DNA from: CAYZJD01 sp964483455 | GTDB taxonomy: Bacteria; Acidobacteriota; Terriglobia; Bryobacterales; Bryobacteraceae | Assembly: GCA_964483455.1 (NCBI GenBank) | Contig: CAZACK010000008.1 | Span: forward strand, 1 to 64,000 | Direction of reading: 5' to 3' | Length of the DNA stretch: 64,000 nt | Part shown: in pieces, positions 45,290-52,537 of the stretch | How positions within the stretch are numbered: the stretch's first letter is position 1 | Layout: every line of letters starts with the position of its first letter | The notes under the pieces: generated by a model | What the model was told of the DNA's origin: nothing | The model's database searches: none | The model's input: only the letters and a program-made list of their open reading frames with translations | Made by a program: the position numbers and the translations under genes

Positions 45290-46009
45290 GTGATCACCCG
45301 ACGCATTGCGTTGAAGACCCTCGGCGTGTCGACCGCCTCGGCGGCGTTGCCCGGCGCTTCGCTCGGCCAGGCAGCCGCCCCCGCCAAAGGACCGTTCTCG
45401 CTGCCGCCGCTCCCCTACGCGTTCGACGCGCTCGAGCCGTACATCGACGCGCAGACGATGCAGATCCACCACGACCGCCACCACGCGGCCTACGTCAACA
45501 ATCTGAACAACGCTCTCGCCAGCCACGCCGACTGGGCTTCCAAGTCGGTCGAGGAGATCGTTCGGAACATCTCGTCGGTTCCGGAAGCGCTTCGGACCGC
45601 CGTGCGAAACAACGGCGGCGGGCACGCCAACCACTCGCTGTTCTGGGAAATCATGAAGAAGAACCCCGGCGGCAAGCCCGCCGGCGAATTGGCCAAGGCG
45701 ATCGACAAGAAGTTCGGCAGCCTTGCCTCGTTCCAGGAGCAGCTCAGCAAAACGGCGATGACCGTTTTCGGCAGCGGTTGGGCGTGGCTGAGCGTGGACG
45801 CCGGCAAGGAATTACTGATCGAGTCGACTCCGAACCAGGACAATCCCTGGATGAAGGGGAACACGCCGGTGATGGGGATCGACGTCTGGGAGCACGCCTA
45901 CTACCTCAAGTATCAGAACCGGCGCGCGGAGTACATCGCCGCTTGGTGGAACGTCGTCAACTGGGACTTCATCTCCGAGCGATATCGAAAGCTGGCTGGC
46001 GCCGGTTAG
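45290..46009 (+). CDS. sodA: Exported Mn/Fe superoxide dismutase (Mn-type)
   Basis: A 239-residue protein beginning with GTG and a twin-arginine-like signal (TRRIALKTLGVSTASAALPG). The enzyme removes superoxide, here probably in the periplasm. Metal ligands are visible: His in QIHHDRHHAAYVNNLN, His in GGGHANHSLFW, and Asp and His in GIDVWEHAYYLKYQNRRAEY. GGHANHSLFW and NQDNPWM are features of Mn-dependent rather than Fe-dependent members. GGAGAG lies just before the start. It follows the Tat aldo-keto reductase after a hairpin and may share a transcript. A Tat-exported SOD implies the metal is loaded inside the cell. Confidence 0.93.
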   Translation: MITRRIALKTLGVSTASAALPGASLGQAAAPAKGPFSLPPLPYAFDALEPYIDAQTMQIHHDRHHAAYVNNLNNALASHADWASKSVEEIVRNISSVPEALRTAVRNNGGGHANHSLFWEIMKKNPGGKPAGELAKAIDKKFGSLASFQEQLSKTAMTVFGSGWAWLSVDAGKELLIESTPNQDNPWMKGNTPVMGIDVWEHAYYLKYQNRRAEYIAAWWNVVNWDFISERYRKLAGAG

Positions 46010-46072
46010 ACGGTTCTTCGGTTGTTCGGTTAGGCGGTGGTTCGGTTAGCCGGTTGTTCGGTTGGCTGGTTA
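46010..46072. repeat. Degenerate short tandem repeat (CGGTT/TTCGGTT units)
   Basis: Between the sod stop and the convergent mqnE stop, units such as CGGTTCTTCGGTTGTTCGGT recur with small changes. Probably a slipped simple sequence; no hairpin of note. Confidence 0.6.
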
Positions 46073-47188
46073 CACCAGCACCGTGAAAGTGGCCTCGCTG
46101 CGCACCACCGGCCGGTAAAGCGTGTCGCGCTCCACGGGCTCGCGGCCGGCCTCGCGAATGAGCCTCAGCAACTCGCCGCGACGCAGCGACTGGCTGGTGG
46201 TCGCGCCGGCGTCGTGGTAGATCTTCTCTTCGACCACGGTTCCGTCGAGATCATCGGCTCCAAAGCGCTGGGCGATCTGGGCGATGCGAGGCGTCATCAT
46301 GATCCAATACGCCTTGATGTGAGGGATGTTGTCGAGCATCAGGCGCGACACCGCGATGTTCTTGATGTCCTCGAAGCCGGTGGTCCGCGGGATGTGGCGG
46401 AGCGGCGTGTTGTCGGGATGGAACGCCAGGGGGATGAAGGCTGCGAAGCCGCCGGTTTCGTCCTGTAACTCGCGCAGCCTGACGAGGTGATCGACGCGGT
46501 CCTCCTCCGTCTCGATGTGGCCGTACAGCATTGTGCAATTCGAGTTCAAGCCGAGCCGATGAGCCGTACGTGCGACGTCGAGCCACTGGCTGCCGTCGAT
46601 CTTGTGGTCGCAGATGATGCGGCGCACTCGGTCGCAGAAGATCTCGGCGCCGCCGCCGGGGAGTGAATCCACGCCCGAATTCCTCAGGCGCTCGAGCGTC
46701 TCGAGGACGCTGATCTTGGTCCGCTGGGCGAGGTAGGCGATTTCCACCATCGTCAGCGCTTTCAGATGAACCTGCGGGAAGCGCTCCTTCAGGCCGCGGA
46801 ACATCTCGCAGTACCAGTCGAGGGTCAGTTCCGGGTGCAGGCCGCCAACGATGTGGAACTCGGTGACCGCTTCGGTCCAGCCCCGGCCGGCGGTTTCCCA
46901 CACCTGTTCCAGCGACATGGTATAGGCGCGGGCGTCCTTGGCGCGCTTGCCAAACGCGCAGAGGCGGCAGCTCGCCACACAGACGTCGGTGGGATTGATG
47001 TGGCGGTTGACGTTGAAATACGTCACGTTGCCGTGAAGCCGCTCGCGCACCAGGTTAGCCATGTAACCTACGGCCAGGATGTCCGGAGCGCGATAGAGCG
47101 CCACGCCGTCCTGGAAATTGAGACGCGCGCCATGCCGGACCTTCTCGAGGATCGGCCGGAGGCGCGGGTCGTCAATCACCGGTTCCAT
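46070..47188 (-). CDS. mqnE: Aminofutalosine synthase, menaquinone pathway
   Basis: A 372-residue radical-SAM enzyme of the futalosine route to menaquinone, joining SAM-derived adenosyl to the chorismate-derived enolpyruvyl-benzoate. The cluster motif CVASCRLCAF (CxxxCxxC) lies near residue 55-64. Family-typical parts follow: YFNVNRHINPTDVC, EFHIVGGLHPELTLDWYCEM, SLPGGGAEIFCDRVRRIICD and NCTMLYGHIETEEDRVDHLV. ATG 47188 is chosen, as MEPVIDDPRL begins the family start; the frame upstream is overlap with the prenyltransferase gene. It starts four bases after that gene's stop, forming a two-gene operon. Confidence 0.93.
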   Translation of the reverse strand: MEPVIDDPRLRPILEKVRHGARLNFQDGVALYRAPDILAVGYMANLVRERLHGNVTYFNVNRHINPTDVCVASCRLCAFGKRAKDARAYTMSLEQVWETAGRGWTEAVTEFHIVGGLHPELTLDWYCEMFRGLKERFPQVHLKALTMVEIAYLAQRTKISVLETLERLRNSGVDSLPGGGAEIFCDRVRRIICDHKIDGSQWLDVARTAHRLGLNSNCTMLYGHIETEEDRVDHLVRLRELQDETGGFAAFIPLAFHPDNTPLRHIPRTTGFEDIKNIAVSRLMLDNIPHIKAYWIMMTPRIAQIAQRFGADDLDGTVVEEKIYHDAGATTSQSLRRGELLRLIREAGREPVERDTLYRPVVRSEATFTVLV

Positions 47189-47192
47189 GGAG

Positions 47193-48086
47193 TCAGGCGC
47201 CAGGACGCAACAGAACGATATCAGCGGCCCAGAACAAGAAGAATAGCACGCTGACATAGCCGTTCACGGTGAAGAACGCGGCATTGACGCGGGAAAGATC
47301 GTGCGGCCGGACCAGGCTCTGCTCGTAAGCCAGCAGAAGTGCCACGACGGCGACCCCGGCAAAGCTGAGGGCCCCGAGCCGGAAACTGAACACCAGCGCG
47401 ACCAGGCAGCCAATCATGGCGAAATGAAACGCCCGTGAAATCCACAGCGCGCCGGAGATTCCGAACCGGCGCGGGATGCTGAACAGCCCCGCGTGGCCGT
47501 CGAATTCGTAGTCCTGGCAGGCGTAGATGATGTCGAATCCCGCGGTCCAGAGAGTGACGGCAGCGGTGAGCCACAGGATGCGCAGGTCGAGCGACCCGCG
47601 GACAGCGATCCACGCGGCGGCCGGGGCGATGCCGAGCGAGAAGCCGAGGATGAGGTGCGAGAGCGAAGTGAATCGCTTGCTGAACGAGTAGAGGAACACA
47701 ACGGCGAGGGCCGCCGGCGCGAGCCGGAAGCAAAGCGGGTTGAGGGCGCGGGCGGCAACGAGGAGAATCGCGGCCGAGGCGAAGGTGAAGCCCCAGGCAA
47801 ATCCGCGCGACAGCAACCCGGTGGGAAGATGGCGCATGCGGGTGCGAGGATTCCGCGCGTCGATGTCCGCGTCGAGGATGCGGTTGAAGGCCATGGCCGC
47901 CGACCGCGCGCCCACCATGGCGATGACAATCCATAGGACCTTCCAGCCCAGCGACGGCGTGGCGAAGCGGTCCTCGCGAACCGCCAGCAGCGCTCCGGTC
48001 AGCGCGAACGGCAAGGCGAAGACGGAGTGCTCGAACTTGATCATGTCGAGCGTCAGGCGCAGGCGGGAGAGGAAGCTTCGGGCCAT
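47193..48086 (-). CDS. mqnP: UbiA-family prenyltransferase of the menaquinone pathway
   Basis: A 297-residue membrane enzyme with about eight helices that attaches a prenyl chain to an aromatic acid. The two Asp-rich UbiA motifs are NRILDADIDARNPRTRMRHL near residue 65 and DYEFDGHAGLFSIPRRFG near 190. MIKFEHSVFALPFALTGALL near the start is typical of MqnP/UbiA. Coupling with mqnE four bases downstream points to the futalosine pathway, where the prenyl acceptor is 1,4-dihydroxy-6-naphthoate, rather than ubiquinone synthesis. ATG 48086 is chosen for the family start; the frame to 48182 is longer than any relative. Confidence 0.88.
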   Translation of the reverse strand: MARSFLSRLRLTLDMIKFEHSVFALPFALTGALLAVREDRFATPSLGWKVLWIVIAMVGARSAAMAFNRILDADIDARNPRTRMRHLPTGLLSRGFAWGFTFASAAILLVAARALNPLCFRLAPAALAVVFLYSFSKRFTSLSHLILGFSLGIAPAAAWIAVRGSLDLRILWLTAAVTLWTAGFDIIYACQDYEFDGHAGLFSIPRRFGISGALWISRAFHFAMIGCLVALVFSFRLGALSFAGVAVVALLLAYEQSLVRPHDLSRVNAAFFTVNGYVSVLFFLFWAADIVLLRPGA

Positions 48087-48240
48087 GCCGTGGAGCAGCC
48101 GAACCCTCTCATTGTAGCCCGATGTGGAGCCCCGACCGCGGAAGACGAGGCGCGGGCGTAGCGTAGGCGTAGACGTAGACAACAGATCGGCGCGATCTCT
48201 GGCCCAAGCGCGCTACACTGTACGTGAGAGAAACAGAAGG

Positions 48241-48453
48241 ATGAGCCTGCATGACTACAAGACGGTCCTGTACCGGCAGGATGACGGCTCGTGGGTCGCG
48301 GAGATTCCGGCGATTTCAGGCTGCTACGCCTTGATGGAGACTCGGGAATCAGCACTACTGGAGCTGTCCAAGGTTTTCGAGATGATCGCCGAGGAGTATC
48401 GCGAGAAGGGCACTCCCCTGCCAGCCGATACAACCGAGATAGTACATGCCTAG
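48241..48453 (+). CDS. hicB: HicB-type antitoxin
   Basis: A 70-residue protein with the HicB fold: YKTVLYRQDDGSWVAEIPAI and SGCYALMETRESALLELSKV, i.e. the small partial RNase-H-like antitoxin. It lacks a DNA-binding tail seen in longer HicB proteins, so autoregulation may rest on the complex or another factor. ATG 48241 has GAAGG just upstream; the frame further left is shadow. It overlaps the toxin gene by eight bases. Here the antitoxin gene comes first, the opposite of the classical hicAB order. Confidence 0.88.
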   Translation: MSLHDYKTVLYRQDDGSWVAEIPAISGCYALMETRESALLELSKVFEMIAEEYREKGTPLPADTTEIVHA

Positions 48454-48670
48454 CGCCACTGCGCGGGAGTTCCAGCGCGTGGCCCAAACCCTCGGCTTCA
48501 CAAAGACCCGGCAGACGGGCAGCCATGAGCGGTGGATTCATCCGGACAACCGGTCCGTCACGATACCAATTCATGGCGGCCGCGAGATTGGACCTCGGCT
48601 ATTCCTCAAGATCGTGAGGCAGTTGGGAGTGACCCTCGAGGAGTTCCGGAGGTTATGTCGAGGGCTGTAA
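48446..48670 (+). CDS. hicA: HicA-type mRNA-interferase toxin
   Basis: A 74-residue toxin. The double-stranded-RNA-binding-like fold and catalytic histidine are intact: AREFQRVAQTLGFTKTRQTG, GSHERWIHPDNRSVTIPIHG and GREIGPRLFLKIVRQLGV. The His in GSH is the expected active residue. It cleaves mRNA when free; HicB blocks it. It overlaps hicB by eight bases and ends two bases before the convergent gene 48673-49557. It is the only complete hic module here. Confidence 0.9.
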   Translation: MPSATAREFQRVAQTLGFTKTRQTGSHERWIHPDNRSVTIPIHGGREIGPRLFLKIVRQLGVTLEEFRRLCRGL

Positions 48671-48672
48671 GG

Positions 48673-49557
48673 CTACACGCCGAGGATCCACGCCTCTTCC
48701 GATTCAACCTGCGTTCGCGCAGACTGCGACAGCGTGGCTGGACCGGCGAACAGAGTTGACAACTGCCCGATTCCGTCAAGCTTGGCGAAGTAGCCGGCGA
48801 GTGCCCGAACCTGCGTGGCGTCATCGCCTCTGGACACGAGCGAAGGATAGATTTCGGCCAGGAGAACAAGCCATTCGCGTTGGCCGCGCGGCGGCAACGG
48901 CCGGAGGCCGGTCTGGAAGGGCCAGATGCGCGTGACCTGAGAGAGGTGGGAATGGTTGCGAAGCTCCCAGACCCGCGGTATTCCGAGGAGGGCCTGGCTG
49001 CCGACGGAACCCGGGTAGGTGAGTTTCCATACCGGTTGTGGACCGGATATGCGGCGCTCGGTTACGCGGTACTCGGCGAAGTCGAGCGATGAATACTGGC
49101 GGAACTTCCGGGGCGTGAGATACGGGTAACTCTGGGCCGGGGGCAATCCCCAAAACGGGAACGCCTCTCCAGAGATACGTTCGTTCAGTCGGGCTGCGAC
49201 CTCGAACCGGTTATTAGCGTTGTTATCCTTATCGACCACGAGCCGCGACAGTTCCTGCCAGGCGCCGCGCCAGGGAGGTGAGCTGTCCAGACCGAGCCGG
49301 GCGGCAAAGCCGGCTGGATAGCCGAATGGAAAGTCGAAACCCACGAGAACCGAGCGCTTCCGCGAGACCAGGCTCACCAGCAGCGAGGCAATTTCGTTGA
49401 CTGCCTGGCGCCTTGTTGGAGGATTGGAAAGCGTCGTTTCTTGCACGTTTTCATGCGCGCGCGAAACCGCGCAATACCATATGCTGTCCTTGCCGGTCTT
49501 GGGCCTACTGTTGGCGCTCCAATCGACCATCACGTACGCGTCGAATTCCGGCATCAT
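48673..49557 (-). CDS. Unknown protein, possibly RNase-H-like fold
   Basis: A 294-residue protein without signal or membrane segment. The N-terminal half YVMVDWSANSRPKTGKDSIW, then SVLVGFDFPFGYPAGFAARL, with spaced acidic residues, recalls DUF429-like/RNase-H-like folds sometimes labelled in databases as cobalamin or molybdopterin genes without proof. The C-terminal half (VWKLTYPGSVGSQALLGIPR, WPFQTGLRPLPPRGQREWLV and LAEIYPSLVS) looks conserved. ATG 49557 lies three bases after the stop of the enolase-superfamily gene 49560-50828, so it is the last gene of that operon; the longer upstream frame is shadow. Function unknown. Confidence 0.6.
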   Translation of the reverse strand: MMPEFDAYVMVDWSANSRPKTGKDSIWYCAVSRAHENVQETTLSNPPTRRQAVNEIASLLVSLVSRKRSVLVGFDFPFGYPAGFAARLGLDSSPPWRGAWQELSRLVVDKDNNANNRFEVAARLNERISGEAFPFWGLPPAQSYPYLTPRKFRQYSSLDFAEYRVTERRISGPQPVWKLTYPGSVGSQALLGIPRVWELRNHSHLSQVTRIWPFQTGLRPLPPRGQREWLVLLAEIYPSLVSRGDDATQVRALAGYFAKLDGIGQLSTLFAGPATLSQSARTQVESEEAWILGV

Positions 49558-49559
49558 GC

Positions 49560-50828
49560 TCACCTGAACGCCGGGTTCGGTTTGTAGTAATCGCCAGGGA
49601 TGTACGGGAACTTCTTCGCAAGGTCCGGCGCGAGTTCCACGCCGAAACCGGGCTTGTCGGGCAGGTCCATGTAACCCTTGCGGACGACGAGGGGGTCCTT
49701 GAACACCTCTTCCTTGAGCGGGTTGAAGGTCTGGTTCAGTTCGAGCATCAGCCGGTTGGGAATGGCGGCGACGAGGGCGGCGTTGGCCATGGTGGTGAGG
49801 CCGCCGTGCCAGTTGTGCGGGCAGCAGGGTTTTCCCTTCAGATGCGCCATGCGGGCGATGTGCCAGGATTCGGTCACGCCAGCGGTGTTGCAGTCCGGCT
49901 GGACGATGTCGTAGGCGTCGCGGTCGATCCACTCCTTGAACTCGCCGCGGAAGACAAGCTGCTCGCCCCCGGAGACCAACACCCGGCGCAGCGCCTGATT
50001 GATCTTGACGTGGCCCTCGACTGCGCCTTCGGCACGCTGCGGGATCGGCTCCTCGAACCACAGGAACCGCAGCTGTTCGAGGACCGGGCAGATCTCCAGG
50101 CACTCCTCCAGCGTCCACCGCATGTTGGCTTCCTGCATGAGGTCAAGATCCGGACCGACGGCGCGCCGGAGCTTCTCAATCCACGGGATGTACTTCCTGA
50201 TGGTCATGCCGGCGCGTTTCCAGTCGGTGCCGATGCGAAACTTGAACGCGGTGTAGCCGTTCTCCTTGTGACGCACGGCCTCCTCGATCAGGTCCTCGGG
50301 CCGCTTGTACCACGCGTACTCGACGCCGCCGCTCGCGTACATGCGAATGCGCGGCTGCGGCGCCGCGTCCTTCGCCAGCAGCCTCCAGACGGGCCGGCCC
50401 TTCACTTTGCCGATGATGTCCCACAGCGCCGCATCGACGCCGGCCCAGGCGACCTGGTGGCTGCGCGACGCGCCGAACCATGCGCCCGCCAGATGCTCAA
50501 CGTCGAACGGGTTCTTGCCGATCAGGTTCGGACGGACGTGCTCCTCGATGAACTTCTTGATCCGCTCCGGACCGCCGTAGGGGCTCGATTCGCCGATGCC
50601 CGTCGCGCCCTTGTCGGTGAAAACCTCGACGAGGACGGCGTCCGCCTTCCAGACGAGGATCTCCGCCGTCATCCATTGCTTCTCGGGCGGGAGTTCAAAC
50701 GACAGTAGCGTGACGCGAACATCGGTGATCTTGATGTTCTCGCGGGCGATGTTTTCGAGCGGGCCGGCGCGCACCGCCGCGCACGCTAAGGCTGAGCCCA
50801 GGAAGCCACGTCGCGACAACGAAGACAT
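49560..50828 (-). CDS. Tat-exported enolase-superfamily (mandelate racemase-like) dehydratase
   Basis: A 422-residue protein with Tat signal (LSRRGFLGSALACAAVRA). The mature part is the mandelate racemase/muconate cycloisomerase type: GATGIGESSPYGGPERIKKF, AGVDAALWDIIGKVKGRPVW and GYTAFKFRIG. Metal-site glutamates and aspartates appear as LDLMQEANMRW, LWFEEPIPQ and YDIVQPDCNTAGV. It probably dehydrates a sugar acid. It lies ten bases after the RraA-like gene 50839-51582. A Tat-exported member of this group is unusual because most act in the cytoplasm. Confidence 0.88.
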   Translation of the reverse strand: MSSLSRRGFLGSALACAAVRAGPLENIARENIKITDVRVTLLSFELPPEKQWMTAEILVWKADAVLVEVFTDKGATGIGESSPYGGPERIKKFIEEHVRPNLIGKNPFDVEHLAGAWFGASRSHQVAWAGVDAALWDIIGKVKGRPVWRLLAKDAAPQPRIRMYASGGVEYAWYKRPEDLIEEAVRHKENGYTAFKFRIGTDWKRAGMTIRKYIPWIEKLRRAVGPDLDLMQEANMRWTLEECLEICPVLEQLRFLWFEEPIPQRAEGAVEGHVKINQALRRVLVSGGEQLVFRGEFKEWIDRDAYDIVQPDCNTAGVTESWHIARMAHLKGKPCCPHNWHGGLTTMANAALVAAIPNRLMLELNQTFNPLKEEVFKDPLVVRKGYMDLPDKPGFGVELAPDLAKKFPYIPGDYYKPNPAFR

Positions 50829-50838
50829 AGCGGCGCCC

Positions 50839-51582
50839 TCAGATGCGGTTGAAAATCTCGATCACCTTTTGCAGCGACTTGTGCTGCTTGATGAACGGCA
50901 CCATCTTCGTTTCGCGCTCGTCGATCTCCTGGGCGCGTTTCAGCACCTCGACCGCTTTCTCCTTGGGCACGGCGACAACGCCGTCCTCGTTGGCGATCAC
51001 AATGTCGCCGGGCTTGATCCGGACGCCGGCGCATTCCACCTCCACTCCGTTAGCGACGCTGGCGTACCGGCCGACCGCGGTAGCCGGCGAGACGCTGCGC
51101 GCGTAGACGGGCAGGCCGAGCGAGCGGATTTCAGCAACATCGCGCACAGCGCCGTCGAGCACCATGCCGGCCATGCCGCGCGCTTTGGCGGAGGTCGCCA
51201 TGAGCCCGCCGATGGCGGCCACGTCGAGTGAGCCTTCCATCACGATCACGCCGACTTCGCCGGGCTTCGCATTGTCGATCATCTCGACCGAGTGCTTCAC
51301 GGCGAGGGCGGGCGTCGCCTTGTCCGGCTGCGTCGGGCGCACCAGGGCCGTGACGGCGCGGCCGACCACCTGGCCGACGATCACCGGCCGCACGTCGTGA
51401 GCGAGATAGCCTCGGCGGCCGACGACCTGGTCCACCGCGTCGGCCACGGAGGCGACGGTCGTCTTCTTGAAGCCGGAGATCAGCGGGTCTTCGGCGCCAG
51501 CGGGAGCTGCCGCCTGAAACGCGGCCAGCAGGACGACGGAAACGGCACTCAGAACACAGACAACAAAGAGTCTCAGGCGCAT
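50839..51582 (-). CDS. Exported RraA-like protein
   Basis: A 247-residue protein with signal peptide (VVCVLSAVSVVLLAAFQAAA). The rest is the RraA/HMG-aldolase-like swivelling fold: IGGLMATSAKARGMAGMVLD, GAVRDVAEIRSLGLPVYARS and GDIVIANEDGVVAVPKEKAV. Relatives are Mg-dependent 4-hydroxy-4-methyl-2-oxoglutarate aldolases or oxaloacetate decarboxylases, or the regulator of RNase E. The D/E-G-V motif and the GAVRD segment fit the aldolase type. Export implies a periplasmic enzyme. Second RraA-like gene of this cluster. Confidence 0.8.
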   Translation of the reverse strand: MRLRLFVVCVLSAVSVVLLAAFQAAAPAGAEDPLISGFKKTTVASVADAVDQVVGRRGYLAHDVRPVIVGQVVGRAVTALVRPTQPDKATPALAVKHSVEMIDNAKPGEVGVIVMEGSLDVAAIGGLMATSAKARGMAGMVLDGAVRDVAEIRSLGLPVYARSVSPATAVGRYASVANGVEVECAGVRIKPGDIVIANEDGVVAVPKEKAVEVLKRAQEIDERETKMVPFIKQHKSLQKVIEIFNRI

Positions 51583-51603
51583 CGTGATTCACTCCATCAA
51601 AGG

Positions 51604-51695
51604 CGGTGACAGGCTACGCAATCCCCGATTTCACCCCTTGCGCCGGCCACTGCCGAGGGCGCGACGGAAATTGGGGATTGCGTAGCCTGTCACCG
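51604..51695. repeat. Near-perfect 29-bp inverted repeat with 34-base loop
   Basis: Arms 51604-51632 and 51667-51695 match with one mismatch. The loop between can form a further short stem. The right arm contains the stop codon of the upstream gene (51690-51692). T residues follow the right arm at 51696-51700 on the plus strand. Related single copies lie at 52509-52537 and 31066-31093. It fills the gap between the two RraA-like genes. Confidence 0.85.
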
Positions 51696-52535
51696 TTTTT
51701 GCTCCTGTTCGAACTTCTTTCTTAGTTCCGGACTGAGCGGATACACATCGCGGAAGCGGTGCTTCTTCTGGCGCGCCAGTTCGCGCTCGTAGTCCTCCTG
51801 CGCCACGAACTTCCGAACTCGCGAGATCACCTCGCCGGCGAGCTGCGGCGGGAAGAACAGCACCGCTTCTTCGTCCGCGTACACCACGTCGCCGGGCAGC
51901 ACCGCGACCGTCCCCACGCGGACCGGCACGTTCCAGTCCACCCCGACCTGCGTGGCGGGGAGCGGGTCGAAACCGACGGCCAGCACCGGGAACCCTTCCA
52001 TCTGCCGAAGCTCCGTAAGATCGCGCGTGGAGCCGTACAATACCGCGCCGCGCGCGCCCGCCATCTTCGCGCCGAGCGCGGAGATATCGCCGAAGAAGAT
52101 GCCGTCGGGAATGCCGCCGCCGAGATCGACCACCAGCACGTCGCCGGGCTTGGCCTCCTCGGCGGCGCGAACGTTGTAAGCCGCGGGCCAGTCTCCCTCC
52201 TTGGCGAGTGTTCGCATCGCCTCGTCGAGATCAGGGCGGCGCGGCAGGTAACGGATGGTGAGCGCGCGCCCCACCAGGCGCTCCTGCGGGCGCGTCGACT
52301 TCAGGCCGCTGTAGTGGCAGTTCCTGTAGCCGAGCTGCTGGAGCGCCCACCACACCGCCTCCAGCGGGAAGCTCTTGATCTCCTCCAGTTGCGCGTCGGT
52401 GGCCGCCGGCCGCTGCGCGCGCAGGACGTCCATGACGGGATGGTAGGTGTCGCGCCGGGCGCGGAGGGTGGGATCGGGAGCGACCTGCGCAAACACGGAG
52501 ACGGCCGCGAAAATGGGAATTGCGTAGCCTGTCAC
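51690..52535 (-). CDS. Second exported RraA-like protein
   Basis: A 281-residue RraA-like protein. The GTG start overlaps the stop of the enolase-superfamily gene (GTGA at 52532-52535). The first residues VTGYAIPIFAAVSVFAQ form a short signal peptide and are encoded in part by a copy of the dispersed repeat (52509-52537). Fold motifs: GDVLVVDLGGGIPDGIFFGD, GARGAVLYGSTRDLTELRQM and GDVVYADEEAVLFFPPQLA. Catalytic Asp and Arg of the aldolase type appear in the TRDL segment. A charged C-terminal tail of about 50 residues is added. The stop lies inside the inverted repeat. Confidence 0.8.
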   Translation of the reverse strand: MTGYAIPIFAAVSVFAQVAPDPTLRARRDTYHPVMDVLRAQRPAATDAQLEEIKSFPLEAVWWALQQLGYRNCHYSGLKSTRPQERLVGRALTIRYLPRRPDLDEAMRTLAKEGDWPAAYNVRAAEEAKPGDVLVVDLGGGIPDGIFFGDISALGAKMAGARGAVLYGSTRDLTELRQMEGFPVLAVGFDPLPATQVGVDWNVPVRVGTVAVLPGDVVYADEEAVLFFPPQLAGEVISRVRKFVAQEDYERELARQKKHRFRDVYPLSPELRKKFEQEQKR

Positions 52536-52537
52536 CG
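52509..52537. repeat. Single copy of the 29-bp repeat arm at a gene start
   Basis: Differs from the 51667-51695 arm at about two positions. It covers the stop codon of the enolase-superfamily gene at 52532 and the GTG start plus first nine codons of the RraA-like gene. Confidence 0.8.

Noticed and set aside
46010..46072. Short repeats considered as a CRISPR remnant
   Set aside because: Units are about 7-12 bases, irregular and without spacers; no cas gene is present.
51604..51695. Inverted repeat considered as insertion-sequence ends
   Set aside because: The interior is only 34 bases, with no transposase and no target duplication seen; a REP-like hairpin fits better.
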